Origin: Bacteroides sp.
Lineage (GTDB): Bacteria; Bacteroidota; Bacteroidia; Bacteroidales; Muribaculaceae
DNA length: 64,000 nucleotides
Direction: 5' to 3'
NCBI GenBank assembly: GCA_014802325.1
Contig: JAAVCK010000016.1
Location: forward strand, 1 to 64,000
Part shown: in pieces, positions 1-8,929 of the stretch
How the letters are laid out: each line of letters starts with the position of its first letter
Position numbering within the stretch: position 1 is the stretch's first letter
Program-made: the position numbers and the translations under genes
The notes under the pieces: generated by a model
The model's database searches: none
The model's input: only the letters and a program-made list of their open reading frames with translations
Told to the model about the DNA's origin: nothing

Positions 1-360
1 ACATTCCAACGAGCTATTGACATAACAAATCCGGCTGATAATTATTATCGTGACCAGATTCCTTATATTCCGCGTCACTCGGGATCGGCCGTGGTAAATG
101 CTCAATGGCGAGGTTGGGGTCTTAATTATTCCTGGATCTATGTGGGGGAACGATACAATCAACAGGAAAATATCAGGTACAACTACACTCAGCCCTGGTA
201 TACTTCGGATATTTCAGTGAGCAAGGATTTTAGGTTGGGAAGAGTCAGCCTGCGCGGTCTGATTGAGGTCAATAATCTTCTTAGTCAGGATTATGATGTA
301 ATACTCAATTATCCTATGCCAAAGCGCAATTATAGGTTTACAATAACTGTAGAAATATAA
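1..360 (+). CDS. TonB-dependent receptor, C-terminal part (BtuB-like by context)
   Basis: The frame is open from base 1 and stops at 358-360, so only the last 119 residues are present. They show alternating hydrophobic/aromatic strands, a late motif around LSQDYDVILNYPMPKRNY and a final strand FTITVEI, as in the end of an outer-membrane TonB-dependent receptor barrel. The next gene starts 2 nt later and is a BtuG-like surface lipoprotein, the usual partner of BtuB in Bacteroidales, so transport of cobalamin or another corrinoid is the likely role. That substrate is inferred from context only; the plug and TonB box lie outside the window. Confidence 0.8.
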   Translation, partial: TFQRAIDITNPADNYYRDQIPYIPRHSGSAVVNAQWRGWGLNYSWIYVGERYNQQENIRYNYTQPWYTSDISVSKDFRLGRVSLRGLIEVNNLLSQDYDVILNYPMPKRNYRFTITVEI

Positions 361-362
361 CA

Positions 363-1508
363 ATGAAACAATTTTTCTTATATATTCTGCCACTCCTGCT
401 GGTCTCCACAAGTTGTCGTGAGGACGAACTTGTGGTGCCAACGGAGTATGACATCATCGGAGACGAACGTCCCGGAGACGAAATCCGGGGATTCTATCTT
501 GTCAACGAAGGCAATATGGGGTCAAATAAATGCACCCTTGACTTTTATGACTATTACACCGGTCTTTATTCCCGAAACTTTTACGCTGAAAGAAATCCCA
601 ATGTTATCAAAGAACTTGGTGATGTAGGTAATGATATAGGTATCTACGGAAGCAAACTATATGTGGTTGTGAATTGCTCGCATAAAGTAGAGGTGCTTGA
701 TGCACGTTCAGGCATCAGGCTCGGACAAGTTGACATACCTAACTGTCGCTACGTCAGATTTCATCGAGGTAAAGCGTATGTCAGTTCCTACGTCGGTCCG
801 GTGCTGATTGATCCAAATGCTCCCAAAGGAGCGGTGTATGAGGTAGACACGCTATCACTTTCCGTAACCCGCAAAGTTTCCGTAGGCTATCAGCCGGAAG
901 AAATGGAGATAGTGGATGATTATATGTATGTGGCAAATTCCGGAGGCTACAGAGCTCCGAATTACGATAACACCGTATCGGTTATTCAGATGGTTGACTT
1001 CAAGCAGGTTCAACAGATACCTGTAGGTATCAATCTGCACAGACTCAAAAAAGATAAGTACAACAAGCTATGGGTGACATCGCGTGGGGATTACCAGTAT
1101 CGCCCGTCAAGACTGTATGTCATGCAGAAAAAGCCCGGATTCAATCAAATGATCGTGACCGACACAATCCCGGTGGCATGTTCAAATATGGCATTCTATG
1201 GTGATAAAATGTTCTTCTATGCTACCGAGTGGAATAATTACACAGCTTCAAATACGATAACTTATGGAGTTATTGATGTCCGTAGTAAAGAAATAATATC
1301 AGACAGGTTCATCAAGGACGGAACGGACAAGGATATTACCATACCTTATGGAATAGCCATTCATCCGGTAACCGGCGATATTTTTGTGACAGACGCTAAG
1401 AATTATGTTTCATCAGGCACACTCTATTGTTTCAGTCAGGATGGCTACAAAAAATGGAGTGTGCGCACCGGGGATATTCCGGCTCACATAACATTCCTAA
1501 ACAAATGA
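363..1508 (+). CDS. BtuG-like surface lipoprotein, beta-propeller (DUF5074/YncE-like)
   Basis: This 381-residue protein has a lipoprotein signal peptide with the acylated cysteine at residue 18 (VSTSC). The rest is a run of YVTN/YncE-type blades, for example KLYVVVNCSHKVEVLDA and YMYVANSGG, consistent with a seven-bladed propeller. BtuG proteins of Bacteroides are surface lipoproteins of this fold that bind B12 very tightly and cap BtuB; the position directly behind a TonB receptor fits that role. The gene overlaps the next one by 4 nt (ATGA). A related propeller binding another ligand cannot be excluded from sequence alone. Confidence 0.75.
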   Translation: MKQFFLYILPLLLVSTSCREDELVVPTEYDIIGDERPGDEIRGFYLVNEGNMGSNKCTLDFYDYYTGLYSRNFYAERNPNVIKELGDVGNDIGIYGSKLYVVVNCSHKVEVLDARSGIRLGQVDIPNCRYVRFHRGKAYVSSYVGPVLIDPNAPKGAVYEVDTLSLSVTRKVSVGYQPEEMEIVDDYMYVANSGGYRAPNYDNTVSVIQMVDFKQVQQIPVGINLHRLKKDKYNKLWVTSRGDYQYRPSRLYVMQKKPGFNQMIVTDTIPVACSNMAFYGDKMFFYATEWNNYTASNTITYGVIDVRSKEIISDRFIKDGTDKDITIPYGIAIHPVTGDIFVTDAKNYVSSGTLYCFSQDGYKKWSVRTGDIPAHITFLNK

Positions 1509-2698
1509 AGAAAATAGTTTCCTCCATTATTGCCGTTGCTTTCCTTTACGGATGTACTGATGAGATACCGATGGTGAATCTCGGTATCGACGACGTGTAC
1601 TACATTGCTCGAATGCAGAAACTCGACCTGCATCCGGCGCTTACCGGCGAGAAATATGAATGGTATGTCGACGGTACCTGCGTCAGCCATGAAAAGGATT
1701 ATATTTTTCTGGCCGCAGAGGAGGGAGATTACGCTCTGGAACTTAAGATTATTGACCCTGCCACGCCTTACGACTTCAAATTCGATATTCACGTGCTTCA
1801 CGAAGAGATTGAATATAGTCCCTATATATCCAAGGTATACGAATACAAGCCGGCGCCCGGCCAGTTCATAAACGAAATGCCGCGTTACGAAGAGGGAGAC
1901 ACCTACGAATCCATTCTTCAAAAAGCGGAGGAATCAATATCGGGAACCAATGATATTATGATTTCGCTTGGCGGCTATGGCGGCTATGTCACGTTTGGTT
2001 TTGATCATACTGTAATAAATATCCCCGGAAAAAAGGACTTCAGAATATGGGGTAACTGCTTTTACGAGTTGCTTCAACCGGATAAAAAGGGTGGTTCGGC
2101 CGAGCCGGGAATAGTCATGGTGAGCTACGATACCAATTGTAACGGACTGCCCGACGATGAATGGTATGAACTTGCCGGTAGTGAATATTACTCTCCACTG
2201 ACAAAACATAGTTATTCATTAACTTACTTCCGTCCAGACCCAAATAGACAAATTGTGGAGGACGAAGATAACAGTCTCGACGATGTCTATTATATACGTT
2301 GGGTTGATAATAATGGAATTGAGGGATATATGGCAAAGAACATATTCCACAATCAGGACTATTTTCCCAAATGGATAGATAGCGATGAAATCACATTTTC
2401 CGGCTCTTTGCTCTCCAATAATGCTGAGGATATAAGCGGTAATGGCAGTTACTACGTACTATACAGTTTCCCGTGGGGCTATGTAGACAATCATCCCAAT
2501 GAATATGAAGAACTGAACTCTTTTGATATTTCCCGGGCTGTAGATGCCGATGGTGTCCATGTGGAACTCCCCGGAGTGGATTTCATCCGCGTTTATACCG
2601 GGGTCAATCAGTATTGCGGATGGCTTGGGGAAACGTCCACCGAACTGAGCCGGGCCCAGGATTTGCACATAGCCCTCCCGGGTATTCCCAATCCCTGA
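1505..2698 (+). CDS. Surface lipoprotein with PKD-like N-terminal domain, B12-locus associated
   Basis: I start at ATG 1505, which overlaps the preceding stop and begins a clean lipoprotein signal (acceptor cysteine at residue 17, FLYGC). The 397-residue protein has a short Ig/PKD-like segment (around residues 35-90, YEWYVDG then DYALELKI) followed by a larger domain rich in Gly, Tyr and Asp, including SYDTNCNGLPDDEWYELAGS, which looks like a calcium-binding or sugar-binding-type loop. I do not recognise a named family. Translational coupling to the BtuG-like gene suggests a surface-exposed accessory of the corrinoid uptake complex (inference). Confidence 0.65.
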   Translation: MKKIVSSIIAVAFLYGCTDEIPMVNLGIDDVYYIARMQKLDLHPALTGEKYEWYVDGTCVSHEKDYIFLAAEEGDYALELKIIDPATPYDFKFDIHVLHEEIEYSPYISKVYEYKPAPGQFINEMPRYEEGDTYESILQKAEESISGTNDIMISLGGYGGYVTFGFDHTVINIPGKKDFRIWGNCFYELLQPDKKGGSAEPGIVMVSYDTNCNGLPDDEWYELAGSEYYSPLTKHSYSLTYFRPDPNRQIVEDEDNSLDDVYYIRWVDNNGIEGYMAKNIFHNQDYFPKWIDSDEITFSGSLLSNNAEDISGNGSYYVLYSFPWGYVDNHPNEYEELNSFDISRAVDADGVHVELPGVDFIRVYTGVNQYCGWLGETSTELSRAQDLHIALPGIPNP

Positions 2699-2731
2699 TT
2701 ATGAACACAACGATAAATCAATAAATACATT

Positions 2732-3688
2732 ATGAGAAAATTATTACTCACTTCGGTCATCGGCGCGGTTGCCCTTGCTGCCTCTGCCCATCCGATTGAC
2801 TTCGACAAAATCAAGTCCTGGACGGGCACGGGGCCTAACCGGGCTGCTCTGGCAGTCACAAACGATGCCGCCGCATCCGACCCCAAGGTTTATGTGTGGG
2901 GTTTCCGCTGGGAAGACGGTGAGAAACCCACAGGCGAGGATATGTTCAAGGCCATCTGCGCAAACAACGACAATCTGGTGCTCCTCACACAAACCACCGG
3001 CCAATATGGCTCTACTGTCTGCGGAATCGGCGTAGGTGTGGCCGATATTATGCTCCGCCATATCTATTTCGATTTCGAAAAAGCCAAGGACTTCGAGTTC
3101 ATAAACTTCGACTACTTCAACTCAAACAATCTGTTCGGCCAGTCGGAAGCCCCGGGCGACAATACACCGGAAATATGCGCCGAGGCAATTGAATTTGCAC
3201 GCACCTCCGGCTCACACTTCATTCAGCATCCCCTCGACCAACCCACCTACGGCTATCCGGCCTACGACTACGACTGCTGGGATATGACCGACCAGGGGTG
3301 GGAGTACGGATGGTGGACTTCAGCCTGGTATGCAGGCTACTGGAGCTACTGGACTATCTCAGGCTCAAACACCGACTGGATGTACAGTGGAACGGGATTC
3401 ACCGGACGTCAGCTCTCCGACGGGTGCATCGACGGCTGGTCGCTCACTATGTTCGACAGCCCCAAGGTCGGTGGTGTAGGGGAAGGTGTCCCTCCCACCG
3501 ACGACGAAACGCTCTATGTGTACTGTGAACCCAAGCAATCGACAGCTATCACCGCTATTGAATCCGAGGATAGTGCTCCGGAAGAATTCTTCACCTTATC
3601 CGGAGTTCGTGTTGATGCCGCTCAGCTTGCACCGGCTCTATACATTGTCCGTAAAGGCAGCCGGGTTGAAAAACGAATTATCCACTAA
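2732..3688 (+). CDS. Secreted protein with WTGTGPNRAAL/WGFRW domain and C-terminal sorting-like tail
   Basis: This 318-residue protein has a signal peptide (ending about SAHP, residue 21), then a domain opening with SWTGTGPNRAALAV and VYVWGFRWEDG. A domain of this look occurs in secreted proteins of several phyla, but I cannot assign a function. The middle is rich in Trp/Tyr/Gly. The last about 75 residues resemble a T9SS type-A-like tail: a linker, FTLSGVRV, then ALYIVRKG and a basic end RIIH. It lies 33 nt after the lipoprotein gene and 20 nt before the next gene, inside the putative B12 operon. Confidence 0.6.
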   Translation: MRKLLLTSVIGAVALAASAHPIDFDKIKSWTGTGPNRAALAVTNDAAASDPKVYVWGFRWEDGEKPTGEDMFKAICANNDNLVLLTQTTGQYGSTVCGIGVGVADIMLRHIYFDFEKAKDFEFINFDYFNSNNLFGQSEAPGDNTPEICAEAIEFARTSGSHFIQHPLDQPTYGYPAYDYDCWDMTDQGWEYGWWTSAWYAGYWSYWTISGSNTDWMYSGTGFTGRQLSDGCIDGWSLTMFDSPKVGGVGEGVPPTDDETLYVYCEPKQSTAITAIESEDSAPEEFFTLSGVRVDAAQLAPALYIVRKGSRVEKRIIH

Positions 3689-3708
3689 ACCAATTATAAT
3701 ATTACAAA

Positions 3709-6700
3709 ATGAAAAAGCTCTTTCTATCGCTTGCAATCGCTCTGCTGAGCATCGCAAGTATGTGGGCCGGTTCTCCCGACCTGTCAAAAGTGCGTTTCAC
3801 GGTAGGTGAGGGTAATAACACCTTCCTGCTGGTGATACGCTACAACGTCCCCCAGCGCATAAACAATTTCGTTTATGCCGTACAATCCGATAATGAATCC
3901 CTCGATGCAATGGAGGCATTGGCCATCCTTAAGGAAGCCGACGACCGTATGTCTGTACAAAACTCCGACAATGAGGCTGTTATCAGCGTTGACCTCAACG
4001 GTGACTCCAAGACCGTTTTCGATGATACGGATATCAATGCCGTAAAGGTCGTTCCCGCAGCTGAAACTACACTGGCTGCCGATGGTACTACCAAGGTTCT
4101 AACCTTGTCCGCCGATGGCTCAGATGCCTCTAATGCTGAGTATTTCTTCTACATCCCGACTCCTGAGGAAGTAGGGGTGTGGTTACCCGAGGAAATGACT
4201 GTCAAGCTAAGCGATGAGGGTACGGTACTACCTTGCTTCGTTCAGGTGCCCGAAGGTAAACTAAACTCCACTACCAACTGGCAGGCTTCTTCTTCAAATG
4301 AAACTTACAGGCTTGACCGCTCAATCATTATAACTCCGTACACTTTGGTGGATGGAACTTACAACGCAATGCCCACATTTACAGGCGTTACCGGCACAAC
4401 ATACGTGCGCTATCGTCCTCAATACTACGGCGCCTACAGCTACTATGAAAGCAATTTTATGACACTCAACGTTGAAGCTCCTGAAGTGCCCATCACTTCT
4501 ATCACTATGAAAAACGCTGAAGTTAAAGCGGGGCTTAATAAAGAAGTACCATTGGAATTCGAATATCAACCGGCCAACGCTACTTACACCGCCATATCCG
4601 CAAAAGTTGAGGATACAAACTATGCATCATATGCTGCTACTACCGGTTTAAAGACTAAGACGGTGGAAGGCTCGACTAAAGTAACCGTTTTCACCCCTAA
4701 CGATCCGAACGTGTCTGCTGAATTCACGCTCACATGCGCCCTTGAGAACCCGGTCACAAGCGTAAACTTCGGTCCCGGTACCGAGGACGGGGTAATCAAC
4801 GTGTATGTAAAGCAACTCGTTGGCCTCCGCCCGGTGGTGCTACCGGAAAATGCCGACATCAAGGACGTGACAATAACCGTAACTGACAACGGAACAAGCC
4901 GTGAAGACTATACCTGCTCGACTTACAAAGTGAATTGGTGGGATAACGACGGCACCCGAGTTCAGTTCTTCGAGCTCTCAGGCCACCGTCCTACAGGCGA
5001 GCATCCTGCTAAGATCCATGTAAAATCAGCCGACGGCGCTTACGAAAAGGATTTTGTTGTAAACGTACTCGAATCTGACCGTACGCCTATCGAAGGTGGA
5101 TATACCGATGGTACCATAATCCTCAACGAAGAGTGGTTCGGCCACACCAACGGCGGTTTGAACTATATCACGCCCGATAATGAGGTCATCTATCAGGCAT
5201 ACGAGCGTGAAAACCCGGGTATGTCGTTCGGCTGTACCTCGCAGTATGGCGCTATCTGGAACGATAAGCTCATAGTAATTTCCAAACAGCCCGACGATGG
5301 CGGCGACGTGCTCCGTGGCGGTGGCTGTGTGGTAATTGCCGATGCCAAGACCTTGAAGAGAATCGGCGGCTACTACAACCGACCCACATTCGACGGTGTA
5401 AACGGCGATGGTCGTGCGGTAGCTGGGGCCACCGAGGATAAAATCTACGTTTCCGCAAGCAACGGTATTTACGTGCTCGATATCTCAGATGTTGAGAACC
5501 CCGAAGTTATCGGTCGTCTTGCTTCAAGCGAAACCGGTGATTTGTACAGCGGACAGGTAGGCGATATCATCAACGGCGGAAAATATGTCTATGCTGTGAT
5601 GCAGAACACCGGTATACTGTGTATCGACCCCCTCACCGATGAAGTTGTAAAGACTATTGAAGACGCCAACGCACAAGGCGTGACCCAGACTGCAGACGGT
5701 ACCGTTTGGTACGCTACTATCGCCGAGGGCCACTCGGTTTTCGTTGGCCTTGACCCCGAGACTCTCCAAGAGACATCACGAATAGATATGCCGGCCGAGA
5801 TTGGAACCGTTGCCTGCGGATGGGGTGCCTGGCGCTCAACCGCCTTCAAGGGCGACCACACTACGGGCAACCTCTGGTTCACAACAGGCGCAGGTGCCAT
5901 CGTTGGCGGTGGAACGTACTACTACCGTTTCAACCCCAAAACGGATGACCCGGACACTATCGAACCCTTCTTCTCGCTCGCAGGTCTTAAGGGTGTTAAC
6001 GGCTTCGGCGAAGAAGTTGAACAGATGAACTACGGTACATCCGTATTCGACCCCCGAAACAACCGCCTGATTGTTATGACCGGACGCAAAGGAGCCGCCA
6101 GCGGGCAGTATCGCGACCATTGGATTCACTTTGTCGACGGCTCTACCGCTGAAATCACTCGTACATTCAAACTCAATCCCTACTATTGGTTCCAGTCTCT
6201 GCCTATTCTCCCAGATAAGCACGACGCTGTTATCGACCTCGAAGATATGACCCTCCTGCTCGATGACGGCGACAAGGAAATCGACCTCACCGAGCTCGTT
6301 TCTGATGAGGACAACATCGATGCCAACATCCGTCTTATGCTGCTTGACACGCCCTCCACAATCGCCGAAGTTGATGAAACTCCTGCGAAGGTTGCAGAAG
6401 TTAGCCTTGAAGGAAGAAAACTCACCATTTCCCCAAAAACATCCGGCGAACATTCCTTCACTTTGGCAGCACAGTCGAACGGTCGCACAATTACAAAGAC
6501 CGTAAATGTCACCGTTGATGTGCCCACCGGCATCGACTCTCCCGCACAGGACAAGGGCACGGTCAAGTGCGACGGTAAGCGAATATATGTCAGCGGTTTC
6601 GCCGGTCAAAGCTTTACTGTTTACAACGTAACCGGCCAACAGATGGCCTCGTTCGAGGTCGACTCCGATGAGTACATCTTTGACTTCGGCTCTCACAACG

Positions 6701-6756
6701 GTGTCTACATCCTCCGCTCCGACGCCAACTTCAGCACTAAAGTTATAATCCGCTGA
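3709..6756 (+). CDS. Large secreted beta-propeller protein (DUF5074-like) with Ig-like and sorting-tail domains
   Basis: The 1015-residue product has a signal peptide (cleavage near SMWAG, about residue 21). Residues about 25-110 look like a divergent copy of the WTGTGPNRAAL domain of the preceding gene (VRFTVGEGNNTFLLVIRYN). One or two Ig-like domains follow to about residue 460, then a propeller (about 465-830) beginning GTIILNEEWFGHTNGGLNY. After an Ig-like segment (about 840-940) the end is a type-A-like sorting tail (VYNVTGQQM, GVYILRSD, KVIIR). The propeller is clearly paralogous to that of the next gene and more distantly to the BtuG-like protein. A role in corrinoid capture is inferred from context. 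Confidence 0.65.
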   Translation: MKKLFLSLAIALLSIASMWAGSPDLSKVRFTVGEGNNTFLLVIRYNVPQRINNFVYAVQSDNESLDAMEALAILKEADDRMSVQNSDNEAVISVDLNGDSKTVFDDTDINAVKVVPAAETTLAADGTTKVLTLSADGSDASNAEYFFYIPTPEEVGVWLPEEMTVKLSDEGTVLPCFVQVPEGKLNSTTNWQASSSNETYRLDRSIIITPYTLVDGTYNAMPTFTGVTGTTYVRYRPQYYGAYSYYESNFMTLNVEAPEVPITSITMKNAEVKAGLNKEVPLEFEYQPANATYTAISAKVEDTNYASYAATTGLKTKTVEGSTKVTVFTPNDPNVSAEFTLTCALENPVTSVNFGPGTEDGVINVYVKQLVGLRPVVLPENADIKDVTITVTDNGTSREDYTCSTYKVNWWDNDGTRVQFFELSGHRPTGEHPAKIHVKSADGAYEKDFVVNVLESDRTPIEGGYTDGTIILNEEWFGHTNGGLNYITPDNEVIYQAYERENPGMSFGCTSQYGAIWNDKLIVISKQPDDGGDVLRGGGCVVIADAKTLKRIGGYYNRPTFDGVNGDGRAVAGATEDKIYVSASNGIYVLDISDVENPEVIGRLASSETGDLYSGQVGDIINGGKYVYAVMQNTGILCIDPLTDEVVKTIEDANAQGVTQTADGTVWYATIAEGHSVFVGLDPETLQETSRIDMPAEIGTVACGWGAWRSTAFKGDHTTGNLWFTTGAGAIVGGGTYYYRFNPKTDDPDTIEPFFSLAGLKGVNGFGEEVEQMNYGTSVFDPRNNRLIVMTGRKGAASGQYRDHWIHFVDGSTAEITRTFKLNPYYWFQSLPILPDKHDAVIDLEDMTLLLDDGDKEIDLTELVSDEDNIDANIRLMLLDTPSTIAEVDETPAKVAEVSLEGRKLTISPKTSGEHSFTLAAQSNGRTITKTVNVTVDVPTGIDSPAQDKGTVKCDGKRIYVSGFAGQSFTVYNVTGQQMASFEVDSDEYIFDFGSHNGVYILRSDANFSTKVIIR

Positions 6757-8156
6757 TGAATCGCGTTGCAATATTGTTCTCCGCTATCCTGTCGGCAATG
6801 ACCTCGGTCATTGCCGCTCAGGAAGCGGATTATACCCACGGAATTATATGGGTGAACGAAGACTGGTATGGACATCAGAACTCAACGGTCAACTACTTGC
6901 TTCCGGATGATCCCGATGGGAATTTCTGGAAATATCGGATTATCCAATCTGAAAATCCCGGAGTTGAGTTAGGTTGCACTAATCAATACGGAGCGTTATG
7001 GCACGGGAAACTATATCTTATAGCAAAACAAGATAAGGATCCCGGAGCCTCCATTACCGGCGGCCGTATTACCGTTGCTGATGCAAAAACAATGAAAGTG
7101 CTTCATCAGCAAAGTCTGATTGACCCATCCGGCGCACAATGCGACGGACGAGGTTTCGTCGGGGTTAACGAGCATAAAGGCTATATCTCTTCAAGTAACG
7201 GCGTCTGGATTTTTGATCTTGACAACTATACTGTAAGTGGACAGGTTGAAGGCTCAGCCAATCCCAATGCGGGCGGTGATAATGACAAACCGAATACTGA
7301 CCCAACCGGTTCGCTCTACCATGGACAGTCTGGTATGATGGTTTCGGCTGCCGGAAAAATCTTTGTGGCACATCAGCAATATGGACTGCTTGTGGTGGAC
7401 CCTGACAAGGATAAGGTTGTAGAAGTTATTTCCATGGATATTGTGCAGGATGGTGCCGGTATCGGGTCTATCGTGAAATCCAAGGATGGCATGTTATGGC
7501 TTTCCATCGCCAAAAATCTTCAAGGAACTGGAGCATTTCTTAATTCTATAGTAAGGTTAAATCCCGAAGATCTTTCTTATGAAGTAATTGACATACCGGA
7601 AGGAATGTATCCCCCCTCAAATTCTTGGTATGCATGGACTCCGGATGCGTTTGTCGCTTCAACCGTTCAGAACTGCCTTTATTGGAAGGGCGGTCCAAAC
7701 CGTTGGTTCACCGGCACCAAGATATATAAATTTGATTGTGATACTCGTGAGCAAACCTTATTTATTGATCTCGAAGAAGAAGGTGCCAATTGGAAACTTT
7801 ATGGGTGTGCAATTGGGGTTCATCCTATAACCGATGAAATATATATGGCTCTTTATCATGAATTTGGTACTCCCACCTATATTACAAGACGCTATTCACC
7901 ACAAGGGGTGAAAATTCGTGACTACGAAATGATAATGAACTATTGGTTCCCATCCCTTCCGTTATTCCCCGAGGGCGGCTCACATTCCGGAATAGATATT
8001 ATCCCATCCGACACTTCATCTTCAGAGGGAAACCTTTACTCCACAAGTGGAATTATGGTAAAACGGAATATCGAGTATGGAGATTGGCCCGACATCTCTC
8101 CGGGAATCTACATCTGGAAATCCGGTGATTCAACGAGAAAGGTTCTCATAAGATAA
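6756..8156 (+). CDS. Secreted beta-propeller protein, paralog of the preceding gene (DUF5074-like)
   Basis: The start codon overlaps the previous stop by one base (TGATG). The 466-residue protein has a signal peptide (about residues 1-21) and a propeller whose first blade, GIIWVNEDWYGHQNSTVNY, aligns with GTIILNEEWFGHTNGGLNY of its neighbour; ENPG..LGCTNQYGALW and ITVADAKTMK also match. The C-terminus is a short sorting-like tail with LYSTSGIMV, PGIYIWKSG and KVLIR. The tandem arrangement indicates duplication within the locus with loss of the N-terminal domains. Ligand unknown; corrinoid binding is inferred. Confidence 0.65.
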   Translation: MNRVAILFSAILSAMTSVIAAQEADYTHGIIWVNEDWYGHQNSTVNYLLPDDPDGNFWKYRIIQSENPGVELGCTNQYGALWHGKLYLIAKQDKDPGASITGGRITVADAKTMKVLHQQSLIDPSGAQCDGRGFVGVNEHKGYISSSNGVWIFDLDNYTVSGQVEGSANPNAGGDNDKPNTDPTGSLYHGQSGMMVSAAGKIFVAHQQYGLLVVDPDKDKVVEVISMDIVQDGAGIGSIVKSKDGMLWLSIAKNLQGTGAFLNSIVRLNPEDLSYEVIDIPEGMYPPSNSWYAWTPDAFVASTVQNCLYWKGGPNRWFTGTKIYKFDCDTREQTLFIDLEEEGANWKLYGCAIGVHPITDEIYMALYHEFGTPTYITRRYSPQGVKIRDYEMIMNYWFPSLPLFPEGGSHSGIDIIPSDTSSSEGNLYSTSGIMVKRNIEYGDWPDISPGIYIWKSGDSTRKVLIR

Positions 8157-8163
8157 AATAACT

Positions 8164-8198
8164 TTGCAAGACCTGAGTGAGCAACTTGGGTCTTGCAA
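8164..8198 (+). terminator. Strong hairpin after the propeller genes
   Basis: A perfect 10-bp inverted repeat, TTGCAAGACC at 8164-8173 and GGTCTTGCAA at 8189-8198, lies 7 nt after the stop of the last propeller gene. No T-run follows, so it may attenuate or stabilise the upstream message rather than fully terminate. Confidence 0.5.
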
Positions 8199-8213
8199 CA
8201 TATAGATGCGTAT

Positions 8214-8390
8214 ATGAAAAAACTTTTACAAATTATCATTTTAGGTGTCCTGATAGCGGGTTGTTCAACGAATAAATATGACGTTGCTGACTTCAACCAA
8301 CTCGTTTATACCCCTGAATATGCCTCCGGCTTCAGTATCAAGGGCGCTGCCGCCCCATCAGTGTGCATTCGTGCATATTACTCCTGCTAA
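8214..8390 (+). pseudogene. Truncated BtuF-like ABC-transporter substrate-binding lipoprotein
   Basis: Reading from ATG 8214 gives a lipoprotein signal with acceptor cysteine at residue 17 (LIAGC), then ADFNQLVYTPEYASGF and IKGAA. VYTPEYASGF-type sequence is, to my knowledge, the N-terminal hallmark of Bacteroidota FecB/BtuF-type substrate-binding proteins, which are about 370 residues long. Homology ends near 8352, where transposase-like sequence begins in another frame; the open frame runs only to 8390. The gene is therefore a stub of about 46 meaningful codons. Its place after B12-type genes suggests it was the periplasmic binding protein of a BtuFCD transporter. Confidence 0.65.
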
Positions 8391-8866
8391 AGTCCACGAT
8401 TCAAAGGCAATGCCTGAGATTCCATACGAGAAAGGAGCTCACTATATTTTTGATCATGGCTACAATGATTTTGGGAATCTGTACACTATCAACCGCATTG
8501 AGGCGTTCTTTGTGGTACGAACCAAAACAAACGTCAGATTCAAGCCCGAGACATGGAGACGTAGGCTTCCTGAGAATGTTGTTTCCGACGGCATAGGTTA
8601 CTTTACGGTCTATAAAAGCTCGAAGGATTATCCCAAAAAACTCCGGAAGTGACCCAGAAGATGATACTAGATACAACTTCCTCACAAATAACCTGTCGGC
8701 CTCTGCTGAGACTATTGCTGAACTCTACCGTAACCGATGGAGTGTGGAGCTGTTCTTCAAATGGATCAAGCAGCATCTGCGTATCAAGAAATTCTGTGGT
8801 ACTTCCGAAAATGCCGTACGGATTCAAATATATTGTGCCATAATTACTTATTGCCCAGGTGTGGTG
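8361..8866 (+). mobile_element. Decayed IS4-family transposase fragment
   Basis: From about 8361 one frame reads VHITPAKVHDSKAMPEIPYE, then YIFDHGYNDFGNLY, VVRTKTNVRFK and IGYFTVYKSSKDYP, ending at a stop at 8650-8652. From about 8642 a second frame continues as FLTNNLSASAETIAELYRNRW and VELFFKWIKQHLRIKKF. Together they match the C-terminal half of an IS4-family transposase, with the FDHGY aspartate and the Y-R-E-K signature (YRNRWSVELFFKWIK). The N-terminal half and terminal inverted repeats are missing. The frame change sits near an A6 run. It replaces the rest of the BtuF-like gene and abuts the 3' end of aroB. Confidence 0.75.
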
Positions 8867-8929
8867 TCTTATTCCCTAATGGGCGAAACCGATCACAAAG
8901 ATGATTTTGAGGTGTATCGAGTTGATGCG

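Noticed and set aside
5836-6771. 311-codon minus-strand frame opposite the large propeller gene
   Set aside because: Antisense shadow of a gene with clear signal peptide, paralog and tail; the translated sequence shows no family features.
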